Shown here: in pieces, positions 15,975 through 23,159 of the stretch
Layout of the letters: every line of letters begins with the position of its first letter
Position numbering within the stretch: position 1 is the first letter of the stretch
IMG/VR virus record: IMGVR_UViG_3300030333_006922
Span: 22,010-46,536 of that record
DNA length: 24,527 nt
Strand: one strand, 5' to 3'
Source: a virus
Translations under genes and position numbers: made by a program
The notes under the pieces: model-generated
What the model saw: only the letters and a program-made list of their open reading frames with translations
What the model was told of the DNA's origin: nothing
Databases searched by the model: none

Positions 15975-17296
15975 TGTTAAATTGTTTTTACGCTTTAGGT
16001 GGAATTAATTATAAAAATGGTGTTATAACATGTTGCCCTAGACAGGCAGATCAATTGGTTTTTGCAAATGAAACTATATTACCTTCAAAAATTTTTAATC
16101 ATAAAAATTTTAAAAAAATTCGTAATATGTTGCATAATAACAAGTGGCCTTCAGGATGCGATACATGTGAAGAGATGGAAAAAGTAAATGCTCAATCAAT
16201 GAGATTGGATTTTCTTGTTGACGATAATAATACATTTAGAAAGCATGATTTAATAGCAGGTGAACGAGAAAATTCAAACAAGAAATTATTAGATTGTTTC
16301 GATAAAAATACTTATGAGGTTTCAAAAGAGGGTCTTAGACATGTTGAAATGCGATTTAGTAATGCATGTAATTTCGCATGTTTGCATTGCTCTAAAGTAT
16401 ATTCTACTGGATGGGAAAAAAAATTAAAAAACTATGAAGCAGATGAAGATGTTAGAAGATATGATTTAAGACAATTACTTGGTACTGAACATCGTCATGG
16501 ACCAAATGATAAAAATCAAATGTCTTTAAGTGTTAAAGAATCCTTAGAAATTATTGAAGATTTAAATGAAAATTTTCCAGAGGTGAAATATTTGGCATTT
16601 GCTGGTGGCGAATTGCTTTATCAAAAACAATTTTTTCCAACACTTAAAAAATTAACAGAGCATCCAAATTCTAAAAACATTGAGATTTCTTTTCATACAA
16701 ATTTTAATGCTGATTTCGATGTTATTGAATTATCAGATTTATTAGAGCCTTTTGGAAAATCAAGTATAATTATATCTGTTGATTCTGGTAAAAACATTTA
16801 TCCATACTTTAGACATGGTGGTAAATGGGAAACATTAGAATCGAATATAAAAAAATTTAAAGAATATAATAATTTTACTAGCATTGATACAACAATAACT
16901 GCTTCAATTTTTCAAATAATGGACATTTATGATGTGTTTGAATCTCTAATATCTTTAAGATGTACATTCGATGCTTCAATAGTACAAACGCCTCAATATA
17001 TCAATCCATCAATATTAATGCATGATTTCAAAGAAGAAGTTTTAAAAGATTTTGAGAAGACGGATCAACTCTTACGAAAATATGAAAAAGATATCTTTCA
17101 TCCGGTTAATCAAAAAAGGTCTGGAAAGTTTTGGTTTGATTACATAGTTGACTATGTAATGAAAACGAAATTACCTTATCATCAATACAATAGATTCTTG
17201 ATTTATAGAAAAAAATCTGATGAAATATGGGGACAAAATTTTAATGATTATTTTAAAAACTATCAGATAGTTGATGATGAATTAATTAGAATTTAA
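15974..17296 (+). CDS. Radical SAM protein, type B, long form (paralogue of 2910-4292)
   Basis: The product has 440 residues. It opens NCFYALGGINY (Cys4), then TCCP (Cys20-21) and CDTC (Cys62, Cys65). CNFACLHC gives Cys132, Cys136 and Cys139, and AGGELLYQKQFF has GGE at 211-213. SVDSGKNIYPYFRHGG, IVQTPQYINPSILM and RFLIYRKKSDEIWGQNFNDY match the gene at 2910-4292 in order. That copy carries about 20 more residues near the C terminus. ATG 15974 overlaps the upstream stop (TGATG). This is the last gene of the plus-strand run; its stop lies 1 base from the stop of a convergent minus-strand gene, with no hairpin terminator visible. The substrate is unknown. Confidence 0.94.
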   Translation: MLNCFYALGGINYKNGVITCCPRQADQLVFANETILPSKIFNHKNFKKIRNMLHNNKWPSGCDTCEEMEKVNAQSMRLDFLVDDNNTFRKHDLIAGERENSNKKLLDCFDKNTYEVSKEGLRHVEMRFSNACNFACLHCSKVYSTGWEKKLKNYEADEDVRRYDLRQLLGTEHRHGPNDKNQMSLSVKESLEIIEDLNENFPEVKYLAFAGGELLYQKQFFPTLKKLTEHPNSKNIEISFHTNFNADFDVIELSDLLEPFGKSSIIISVDSGKNIYPYFRHGGKWETLESNIKKFKEYNNFTSIDTTITASIFQIMDIYDVFESLISLRCTFDASIVQTPQYINPSILMHDFKEEVLKDFEKTDQLLRKYEKDIFHPVNQKRSGKFWFDYIVDYVMKTKLPYHQYNRFLIYRKKSDEIWGQNFNDYFKNYQIVDDELIRI

Positions 17297-17297
17297 A

Positions 17298-17633
17298 TTA
17301 TTTTACTATACATGCTTTTTTGCAACATTTCGGAAGTTTTTTCAAATCTTTAAAAAATTCAGGTTTAATATAATTTCTCCAAAATTTCATTATATCTTTT
17401 ATATTATTTTTTTCTAAATTGTTAAAATTTTTATCAAGTGAATCTAGATATTCATCATTATATGTTTTTTCTAATTGGTGTCTTCCATGCAACATACAAC
17501 AAGGATAAACATAAAAATCTTGTGAAATTTCTATAGGCTCCCAATCATCCTCGTCATGATATGCCATGCAATAAACCGTATATGAATGGTCATTTGGTAA
17601 ATTATAATAATTATTTTTCAATTCTTTTTTCAT
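17298..17633 (-). CDS. Stand-alone C-terminal twitch/SPASM-like domain of a split type A radical SAM protein
   Basis: The product has 111 residues. YCMAYHDEDD (Cys22), DFYVYPCC (Cys45-46) and CCKKAC (Cys103, 104, 108) reproduce the Cys...PCC...CxxxC pattern of the type A C-terminal domain. The frame is the direct continuation of 17637-18353, separated only by two consecutive in-frame TAA codons (17634-17639), and ATG 17633 follows the second TAA immediately. It has no core CxxxCxxC of its own, so it cannot be a radical SAM enzyme alone. It may be translated by re-initiation and associate with the core protein, or be the tail of a gene broken by mutation. It ends 1 base from the convergent plus-strand gene. 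Confidence 0.72.
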   Translation of the reverse strand: MKKELKNNYYNLPNDHSYTVYCMAYHDEDDWEPIEISQDFYVYPCCMLHGRHQLEKTYNDEYLDSLDKNFNNLEKNNIKDIMKFWRNYIKPEFFKDLKKLPKCCKKACIVK

Positions 17634-17639
17634 TTATTA
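17634..17639 (-). other. Tandem in-frame TAA TAA stops separating the two halves of a radical SAM gene
   Basis: On the minus strand the reading frame of the core gene meets TAA at 17639-17637 and again at 17636-17634, then continues in the same frame as ATG at 17633-17631. Two successive stops make efficient termination likely and argue against simple read-through. The immediately adjacent ATG is suited to termination-reinitiation. Confidence 0.8.
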
Positions 17640-18353
17640 ATTAGAAATTAAAAATTCACTCAAAGGTGTTTTATATTTTTCATATAATTCTTGACATTTT
17701 AATAAATTATTTTTTGATATCTTAAATTTAGGACGATTATTCACTCTAAAAATTAATTTTATGTAATAATTATTTAACATGTCTATAATTTCAGGTATTT
17801 CGAACCAATTGTGTGAAAATATATTGTAATATAAACTTGTGGCAGGAATAATTTCTCCGGTGATTGGATTATTTCTAGAAAGAGCATTTTCACTAAATGC
17901 AATCATATTTTCATACGCCTTTTTTGTGTTCACATTTATTCTATATTTTTGATTCGTTTCATCATCAATGCCATCTATAGCAAAACAAAAAAATAAATTT
18001 TTATATTTTTTGGCAATGCTTTCATAGAATATTCTGTTTCTAACACCGCCATTAGTTACTACCTTTAATGTGAAAAAAGTTTTACAACCTAAATCTATAA
18101 ATTTTTCAACATCAGGATGGACCATGGCGTCACCAAGTTCGCCCTCAAATGAACATGTGCTATTTTTAAAACTGGAGAAATCCCTTTTTAAAATTTTTTC
18201 AAATATTTCGTACTTCATATGTTTTTGAACGAGGCCCTTATGTAATGTATAATCATTATCATTTTTTATAATTGGGGACCCATGATCTTCTATTCTTTTG
18301 CACGAAGGGCAATTCGCATTACACCAAGAAGTTATAGAAATGTCATAATTCAT
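17637..18353 (-). CDS. Radical SAM protein, type A: core domain of a split gene
   Basis: The product has 238 residues. WCNANCPSC gives Cys11, Cys15 and Cys18. EGELGDAMVHP (70-80) is the type A GGE-like variant, with Ala replacing the usual Pro after Asp. AIDGIDDETNQKYRINVNTKKAYENM is the type A signature. The protein ends ...PLSEFLISN just after the barrel, at the linker that in the intact paralogues leads to the PCC domain, which follows as a separate frame (17298-17633) in the same reading frame after TAA TAA. The start overlaps the end of the amidinotransferase gene by 11 bases. It could be a functional two-subunit enzyme, a stop-readthrough product or a decayed gene. All recognisable motifs are kept. 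Confidence 0.85.
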   Translation of the reverse strand: MNYDISITSWCNANCPSCKRIEDHGSPIIKNDNDYTLHKGLVQKHMKYEIFEKILKRDFSSFKNSTCSFEGELGDAMVHPDVEKFIDLGCKTFFTLKVVTNGGVRNRIFYESIAKKYKNLFFCFAIDGIDDETNQKYRINVNTKKAYENMIAFSENALSRNNPITGEIIPATSLYYNIFSHNWFEIPEIIDMLNNYYIKLIFRVNNRPKFKISKNNLLKCQELYEKYKTPLSEFLISN

Positions 18354-19611
18354 TTTCTCTATCTATATCTTGAGTATAGCAGTGTATTCCACCATCTAAA
18401 ACCCATCTGTGTCTTAATGGGAGATTGTGTATTTTCACATCTAATTCTTTCTCTATTATATCAGCATTTTTTTTATTGAAAAAATTTCCTATTATTTCTT
18501 TTGGACTGATGCATAATCCATTAAAATCAAAATCTACTTTTTGATAGTAACCTCTCATGCCTATCCAATGAGTCAAGTAGTCACTAACATAAAAAATTTC
18601 GTCTTTTTGAGAATCAAATATTTCTTTCAAATCTCTAAAAAATTCTTCAGGAATATCTGTTTCAAAATTATCATCTTTGTGAGCAACATTTAGATAAAAT
18701 GAATTTAAATTGTCCCACTCCCTATCTCGAAACATCATAAATTTTTCATTTTTATTTCCAAAACCTTCGGTACTAGCAATTTTTAAATCTTCATCAATAA
18801 TCATTTGTAGACCATCAAGGTGACACATTTCTTCTAAGTAATGAAAAATTGTATCAGGATAAAATGTTTTAACAATTTTTTCCAATGATTCTATTCCGCT
18901 CAGTGTTCCTTGAGGACTTCCAAAAATTTTATTATTATGTTTTAGGTAAGATGCGGCATGAATGAATTTTTTATTTCTAAATTCTTCGGTTAAAATATAA
19001 ATATAAAATCTTTCATCAATAGGGTCATCAGAATTTAAATAATTTAAACACAATTTCTTAATCCCTTTAAACATTTTTTTATTTTTCACTTTTCCATAAA
19101 TTTCTTTTACGTCTTCTATAAAATCTTTTTTGATTAATTTATCGTATTGCAAAAACTTCAAATGATGCTTGTGATTAAAACTAGTATTAAATCTTGTACT
19201 AATTATAGTTTTTCCTTTATTAGTCAAATCATCAAAAGCATCTTCCCAAAAAATATGTTCGTAATGTCTTCCTGGAAAACTTAATTGGGTTGTAATTATT
19301 AAATCACCATAAGTAAAACACCAATCTCTAACCGGTCCTGGGTCCAAAGGTTCCGTTGGACCCCAATCAGAAATGTGTTTTTTTATATCCCAATATCGAC
19401 TAATATCGGGTCGATATACTTTTACTCCTTTACTTTTTAATAAATCTTCAATAGAATCTAAATCCTGATTGGTTTCATAGTTAATTCGTTGCCACGCATC
19501 TAAATCATTTTTTGAACATTTAGATTTGAAAACATCGTATGTTATGTCTTCGTCATATCGTTTTCCTATAAAAACAGTTTTTAATTTATCATATTCATTC
19601 CATACACTCAT
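18343..19611 (-). CDS. Amidinotransferase (glycine/inosamine amidinotransferase family)
   Basis: The product has 422 residues. Family motifs appear in order: VWNEYDKLKTVFIGKRYDED (3-22); GPVRDWCFTYGD (92-103), with Asp97 of the 'RDW...GD' strand; EEMCHLDGLQMIIDED (260-275), with the catalytic His264 and Asp266; and WVLDGGIHCYTQDI (403-416), with nucleophile Cys411. The length matches arginine:glycine amidinotransferase (about 420 residues). The enzyme would move an amidino group, normally from arginine through a Cys-amidino intermediate, to an amine such as glycine or an aminocyclitol. The acceptor here is unknown; an amine made by the PLP enzyme at 12995-13831 is a speculative candidate. It is cytosolic. 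It lies 5 bases after an unknown gene and overlaps the split radical SAM gene, forming a short minus-strand operon. Confidence 0.88.
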   Translation of the reverse strand: MSVWNEYDKLKTVFIGKRYDEDITYDVFKSKCSKNDLDAWQRINYETNQDLDSIEDLLKSKGVKVYRPDISRYWDIKKHISDWGPTEPLDPGPVRDWCFTYGDLIITTQLSFPGRHYEHIFWEDAFDDLTNKGKTIISTRFNTSFNHKHHLKFLQYDKLIKKDFIEDVKEIYGKVKNKKMFKGIKKLCLNYLNSDDPIDERFYIYILTEEFRNKKFIHAASYLKHNNKIFGSPQGTLSGIESLEKIVKTFYPDTIFHYLEEMCHLDGLQMIIDEDLKIASTEGFGNKNEKFMMFRDREWDNLNSFYLNVAHKDDNFETDIPEEFFRDLKEIFDSQKDEIFYVSDYLTHWIGMRGYYQKVDFDFNGLCISPKEIIGNFFNKKNADIIEKELDVKIHNLPLRHRWVLDGGIHCYTQDIDRENEL

Positions 19612-19616
19612 GTTTT

Positions 19617-20057
19617 TTACCTATTTTTGACTATTTCATTATAATATTCAGTTGACCAAAAACTATAATAAGAAGTTTTTTTTAAAATTTCTGAATATTT
19701 GTTTAATTCTTCTTTGTCTTGAATTAATATCATAGCATAATCTTCATTGTTTGTTTTTACGCCCCCTATTTCATTGTAATGTTTTGGGTGGTCAGGCGCT
19801 AACCAAAGTTTATCTGTTTGATATTTAAAGCAAATGTTTGTTAATTTCTGATAATCGTATTTTTCTGGTTCGGAAATAATAATGACAACTTTCTTGTTTA
19901 TCGGAAAGTTTTTTGTATAATGTTTTACCCATTTTTCCACATCTTTGGTTTTCCAGACCCAAATGTGTTCTTTAAATTTTTTTGCATAAGGACATATAGC
20001 ATGTCCATCTAATTGTTTTTGAGATTTTGATATGGTTTTTAAATATTTTTCAATCAT
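19617..20057 (-). CDS. Conserved-looking hypothetical protein with HxxCPYAK motif
   Basis: The product has 146 residues from ATG 20057. An in-frame ATG at 20147 would extend it by 30 residues into the opposite gene and is less likely. LDGHAICPYAKKF (16-28) has His19 and Cys22. KKVVIIISEPEKYDYQKL is a hydrophobic strand followed by an acidic turn. LWLAPDHPKHYNEIGGVKTNNEDYAMILIQD is the other distinctive block. There is no signal peptide or membrane segment. I do not recognise the family. The CPYAK motif could be a redox or metal site but could equally be structural. It is the first gene of the minus-strand operon and lies directly before the amidinotransferase, so a role in the same step is possible. 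Confidence 0.6.
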   Translation of the reverse strand: MIEKYLKTISKSQKQLDGHAICPYAKKFKEHIWVWKTKDVEKWVKHYTKNFPINKKVVIIISEPEKYDYQKLTNICFKYQTDKLWLAPDHPKHYNEIGGVKTNNEDYAMILIQDKEELNKYSEILKKTSYYSFWSTEYYNEIVKNR

Positions 20058-20081
20058 ATTTCTGCAATAATAAATAAATTT
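20058..20081. promoter_or_regulatory. Divergent gap of 24 bases between minus and plus operons
   Basis: Two operons start back to back across these 24 bases. The sequence is very AT-rich and includes AATAATAAATAAATTT, which loosely resembles the TATAAATA core of T4-type late promoters on the plus strand. The gap is too short for two complete sigma70-type promoters, so parts of either promoter would lie within the flanking coding starts. No clear Shine-Dalgarno sequence precedes ATG 20082. This is a positional inference. Confidence 0.3.
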
Positions 20082-21149
20082 ATGAAAATAAGTGATTATG
20101 ATTTTACAAAAATACCGTGGAACAAAATCGAAAGAGTCGGAACGCATAAGATGCTGTTATCCGATTTGTTTACAGTATCATGGTTATTAGGACGATTTTG
20201 TAATTATAGATGCTCATACTGCTGGCCATATGCAAGAAGCAATACAAAAGATCATCGTCCTACTGAAGTATGTATCCGCACAATTAACGAGATTAAGCGA
20301 CAAGCCAGAGAACGAAATTTTAATTCTTTTCATTTTAGTTTATCTGGAGGTGAGCCTACTTTTCACCCAGGATATCTGGATATTCTTGAATATCTTGCTG
20401 ATGATGTAGACAATACAAATTATACTTCAGTACATATGACATCAAACTGTTCTCGACCTATGAAATGGTTTGAACGATATGTAAAGTCAGCAAAGAAATT
20501 TACCAGAGCATCTATCACCGCATCATTTCATCGTGAGTTTGTTACAACTGATAAATTAGAAGAGTTTGCAGATAAGTTGGATTTTTGTCAACGTAACGGA
20601 GTAAGAGTGACAATCAATTCTGTTATGGTGCCTGAGAAATTTGATGAGATATATTCTGATTTGCTCTATTTTTATGAACGTGGTGTAAACGTAACACTTA
20701 AACCTCAGAGTGATCCTACTGCATCAAGAGTTGTTGATGGTTATACAGAAGAACATATGAAAATACTACATAATGGTATGCCTCAGATCACTAACATGGA
20801 GGTTAAATCTAAGAAACTCAAGAACATTCGTCAAGAATTTGAAATCATTATGAATGATGACGAAGGAAAGGAGTGGTATCTTGACCAAGCAGAAAGATTC
20901 AACGCATTTAATTTTAATAATTTCAGAGGGTGGATTTGTAGCACTGGCTACCGCAGTTGCATTATCCGTGAGCCTGATGGGAGCATTAAGCGGTCTTATT
21001 CTTGCGGAGATATTCCTTTAGGAAATATAGAGACAGGATTCAAACTATTCGATGAACCAAAAGTATGTATTACAGATGCATGTGTGAGTTCTGCTGATAG
21101 TAAAATTCCGAAACGAAAAACAAGTTGCAAATTGCCATTATGGAAATAG
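20082..21149 (+). CDS. Radical SAM protein, type C
   Basis: The product has 355 residues. SWLLGRFCNYRCSYCWPYAR gives cluster ligands Cys40, Cys44 and Cys47, and LSGGEPTFHPGY has GGEP at 89-92. HMTSNCSRPMKWF and ITASFHREF mark later strands. The C-terminal region GWICSTGYRSC (Cys286, Cys293), EPDGSIKRSYSCGD (Cys308), VCITDAC (Cys329, Cys334) and TSCKLP (Cys349) resembles a SPASM/twitch domain with its 'DG' turn. Base composition is clearly less AT-rich than the neighbours (31 of 60 G+C at 20941-21000), and codons such as CGT, CGA and ATC are more frequent. This suggests a different origin or stronger codon selection. ATG 20151 is an alternative start. The gene overlaps the next one by 10 bases. 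Confidence 0.92.
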   Translation: MKISDYDFTKIPWNKIERVGTHKMLLSDLFTVSWLLGRFCNYRCSYCWPYARSNTKDHRPTEVCIRTINEIKRQARERNFNSFHFSLSGGEPTFHPGYLDILEYLADDVDNTNYTSVHMTSNCSRPMKWFERYVKSAKKFTRASITASFHREFVTTDKLEEFADKLDFCQRNGVRVTINSVMVPEKFDEIYSDLLYFYERGVNVTLKPQSDPTASRVVDGYTEEHMKILHNGMPQITNMEVKSKKLKNIRQEFEIIMNDDEGKEWYLDQAERFNAFNFNNFRGWICSTGYRSCIIREPDGSIKRSYSCGDIPLGNIETGFKLFDEPKVCITDACVSSADSKIPKRKTSCKLPLWK

Positions 21150-22339
21150 ACAACAAAGTTTTTTGTGCCTTACCTTTTACGTACATTTACGTAGATTCAT
21201 TAAATGAATACAAATTATGTAGTGATGCTAGGTTAAGTTCAAAAATCAATACGAATGATAAATCTATTTTATCATATTTCAATTCAGATTATCTCAAAGA
21301 AATACGAGATGATATGCTTAAAGGCAATCTCTCAGAAAAAATTAAAGGTACATGTATAAGATGTATTGAACGTGAAGAACTAGGATTATGGTCAAGAAGA
21401 GAAAAAAATATCAAAGAAGTTACTATTGAAAACTACAAAAATAATTTTATTAATATACCAACATCCGATACAATAAAATTGAAATTTGGTAACCTTTGTA
21501 ATTTGAAATGTCTAACTTGTGGACCATACTCTTCTTCTAGGTGGGCACATGAAAGATCTGAAAAACGAGAGATGATGGTATTTAAGGAATTAAAAGACAG
21601 TATAAGTAAAGCAAGTTTCGAAAAATATGGAAATTTATATCAAGAAACATTTAATCATGAGTTTATACTAGATAAAAAATCATTAACATACAATTTTAAT
21701 GATGAATTTTACAAAGAATTAATTACAATTATTCCAAACATTAAAAACATAATTATTTCCGGTGGAGAACCACTTATTAATGATGAATTTTATGATTTTA
21801 TACAATGGTTAATTAAAAATAAATTTGCTGAAAATATAAATTTGATTGTTTTTTCAAATATGACTAAACTCGTGAAAAATTTTAAAGCAATTTACGATAA
21901 ATTTAATTCGTTTACTATCAATGTATCTTTAGATGGTGTATCAAAAAAAGATGAATACATTAGAAGAGGAACAAATTTTGAAGAAAAAACAAAAAATATT
22001 AATCAATTGATATCATTTTTTAACATTCAATTTTGTTCAACGATGTCTATCTTAAATGTTGGTTATCAATCAGAAATATCTAAGTATTGTTTAAAATTTA
22101 ATAAAAGACCTAGTTTTTTTAATATATTGGTAGAACCTTTTTATCTTCAAATAAATAATTTGCCAGATGATGTTATAAAAATTTATAGAAAAAGAAAAGA
22201 AAATCATAGATTATTCGATTCTAATTTAAAAGAACTAAACCATTTTAAATTGGGTATTAAGTTTTTAAAAAAATATGATGATATTCACAACACTAACCTA
22301 TTAGATGAATGGCCAGAGTTTGAAAAATACTATGAATAA
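21140..22339 (+). CDS. Radical SAM protein, type B
   Basis: The product has 399 residues. It opens VFCALPFTYIYVDSLNEYKL (first Cys at 9, then Cys27, a single Cys in place of CC), with CIRC at Cys72 and Cys75. CNLKCLTC gives Cys120, Cys124 and Cys127, and SGGEPL has GGEP at 208-211. A longer insert (about 140-195) separates the cluster motif from GGEP. SLDGVSKKDEYIRRGTNF is the later strand, and DIHNTNLLDEWPEFEKYYE is the type B ending. ATG 21140 overlaps the type C stop; a TTG at 21125 is a weaker alternative. The stop overlaps an SGNH-like gene, repeating the B-then-SGNH order at 8187/9215. Confidence 0.93.
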   Translation: MEIDNKVFCALPFTYIYVDSLNEYKLCSDARLSSKINTNDKSILSYFNSDYLKEIRDDMLKGNLSEKIKGTCIRCIEREELGLWSRREKNIKEVTIENYKNNFINIPTSDTIKLKFGNLCNLKCLTCGPYSSSRWAHERSEKREMMVFKELKDSISKASFEKYGNLYQETFNHEFILDKKSLTYNFNDEFYKELITIIPNIKNIIISGGEPLINDEFYDFIQWLIKNKFAENINLIVFSNMTKLVKNFKAIYDKFNSFTINVSLDGVSKKDEYIRRGTNFEEKTKNINQLISFFNIQFCSTMSILNVGYQSEISKYCLKFNKRPSFFNILVEPFYLQINNLPDDVIKIYRKRKENHRLFDSNLKELNHFKLGIKFLKKYDDIHNTNLLDEWPEFEKYYE

Positions 22340-23159
22340 TTTTTTTATTTTTGGTGATAGTTATTCTGCTGAGGAGCAACTTGAATATAAATTTTCAAAT
22401 GAAGATTTTTCTTACTGTTGGCCGAAAAAATTAAAAAGCAATTTTGAAAACGAATATAATTTTAAAAATTTTTCTTTAGAAGGAACTGGTCCATATTACT
22501 CTTTGAAATTATTTGATGAAATAAGTAATAAATTAAAAAAAGATGATATTGTAATTTTTGTCATTTCCGATCTATATCGTTTCATGTATTCAAATTTACC
22601 ATCCAAATTTGACATGTATTCGAATAACATAATGTGTGATATGAATGACCTTAAACCTTACTATATAGGTTCTTCCTCTAATACATCAGACCAAATGAAA
22701 CAAAGATTTTTATCATTTTATGAAATGCATAAGGAAAATATTGAATTTTTTTATGATATGTTTTTTAAAAATTTAAAACCAAGTTCTTTATTTTTAATGT
22801 TTTCATCAATGTTTAAAACAATTGCTGAAAATAAAAAACTATTAAAATTTATATTGCTGTTTAAACGCACAAGTTATAACAAAAATTATATTTCACATAA
22901 TGTTAATAATTCTAAACATTTTTTTTCTTTTTTTACTGAATTAGACCGTATAAGCAGTGATGAATATATTGATAACCATCGAATGTTCAGAGGTCATGAT
23001 AAACGTCCAAATCATCTTTCAATAGAAAATCATGAAATTATGTTTGAAAATATTTTATCGATTATAGATAATTTTAATGAAATAAATTATGCATTGAAAC
23101 CTTTTAAGAAAAATATCTTAAAGGAGTCGAAAAATTATCAAAATTTTATATATGAATGA
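22332..23159 (+). CDS. SGNH/GDSL hydrolase-like protein
   Basis: The product has 275 residues. FFIFGDSYSAEE contains GDS at 8-10 (candidate Ser10). EGTGPYYSLKLF matches SGTGQHYAFKKF of the protein at 9215-9895. IVIFVISDLYRF is a central strand. HDKRPNHLSIENHEIM near the C terminus carries the candidate catalytic His228 in the same DKRxNH[FL]Sxx NH arrangement as its paralogue. A Phe-rich middle section (about 130-200) has no equivalent in the shorter copy. ATG 22332 overlaps the previous stop (ATGAATAA); ATG 22305 is also possible. A role as esterase or sugar O-acyltransferase is suggested by the fold only. The gene overlaps the next small gene by 8 bases. Confidence 0.62.
   Translation: MNNFFIFGDSYSAEEQLEYKFSNEDFSYCWPKKLKSNFENEYNFKNFSLEGTGPYYSLKLFDEISNKLKKDDIVIFVISDLYRFMYSNLPSKFDMYSNNIMCDMNDLKPYYIGSSSNTSDQMKQRFLSFYEMHKENIEFFYDMFFKNLKPSSLFLMFSSMFKTIAENKKLLKFILLFKRTSYNKNYISHNVNNSKHFFSFFTELDRISSDEYIDNHRMFRGHDKRPNHLSIENHEIMFENILSIIDNFNEINYALKPFKKNILKESKNYQNFIYE

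Noticed and set aside
17290-17299. Palindrome AATTTAAATT at the convergent junction as a bidirectional terminator
   Set aside because: It is only 10 bases, all A/T, without a loop or stable stem, as expected by chance in such AT-rich DNA.
18282-18479. Plus-strand open frame opposite the amidinotransferase/radical SAM junction
   Set aside because: Both minus-strand genes there have diagnostic motifs (GGIHC and CxxxCxxC), so the plus frame is a shadow.
20058-20147. N-terminal extension of the CPYAK protein to ATG 20147
   Set aside because: It would overlap the 5' end of the divergent type C gene by 66 bases and adds a Phe/Ile/Tyr-rich stretch that reads as antisense of that gene. ATG 20057 avoids this.
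23121-23126. AAGGAG as ribosome binding site for the 65-residue gene
   Set aside because: It ends 25 bases before ATG 23152, and 34 before ATG 23161, too far for normal Shine-Dalgarno spacing.
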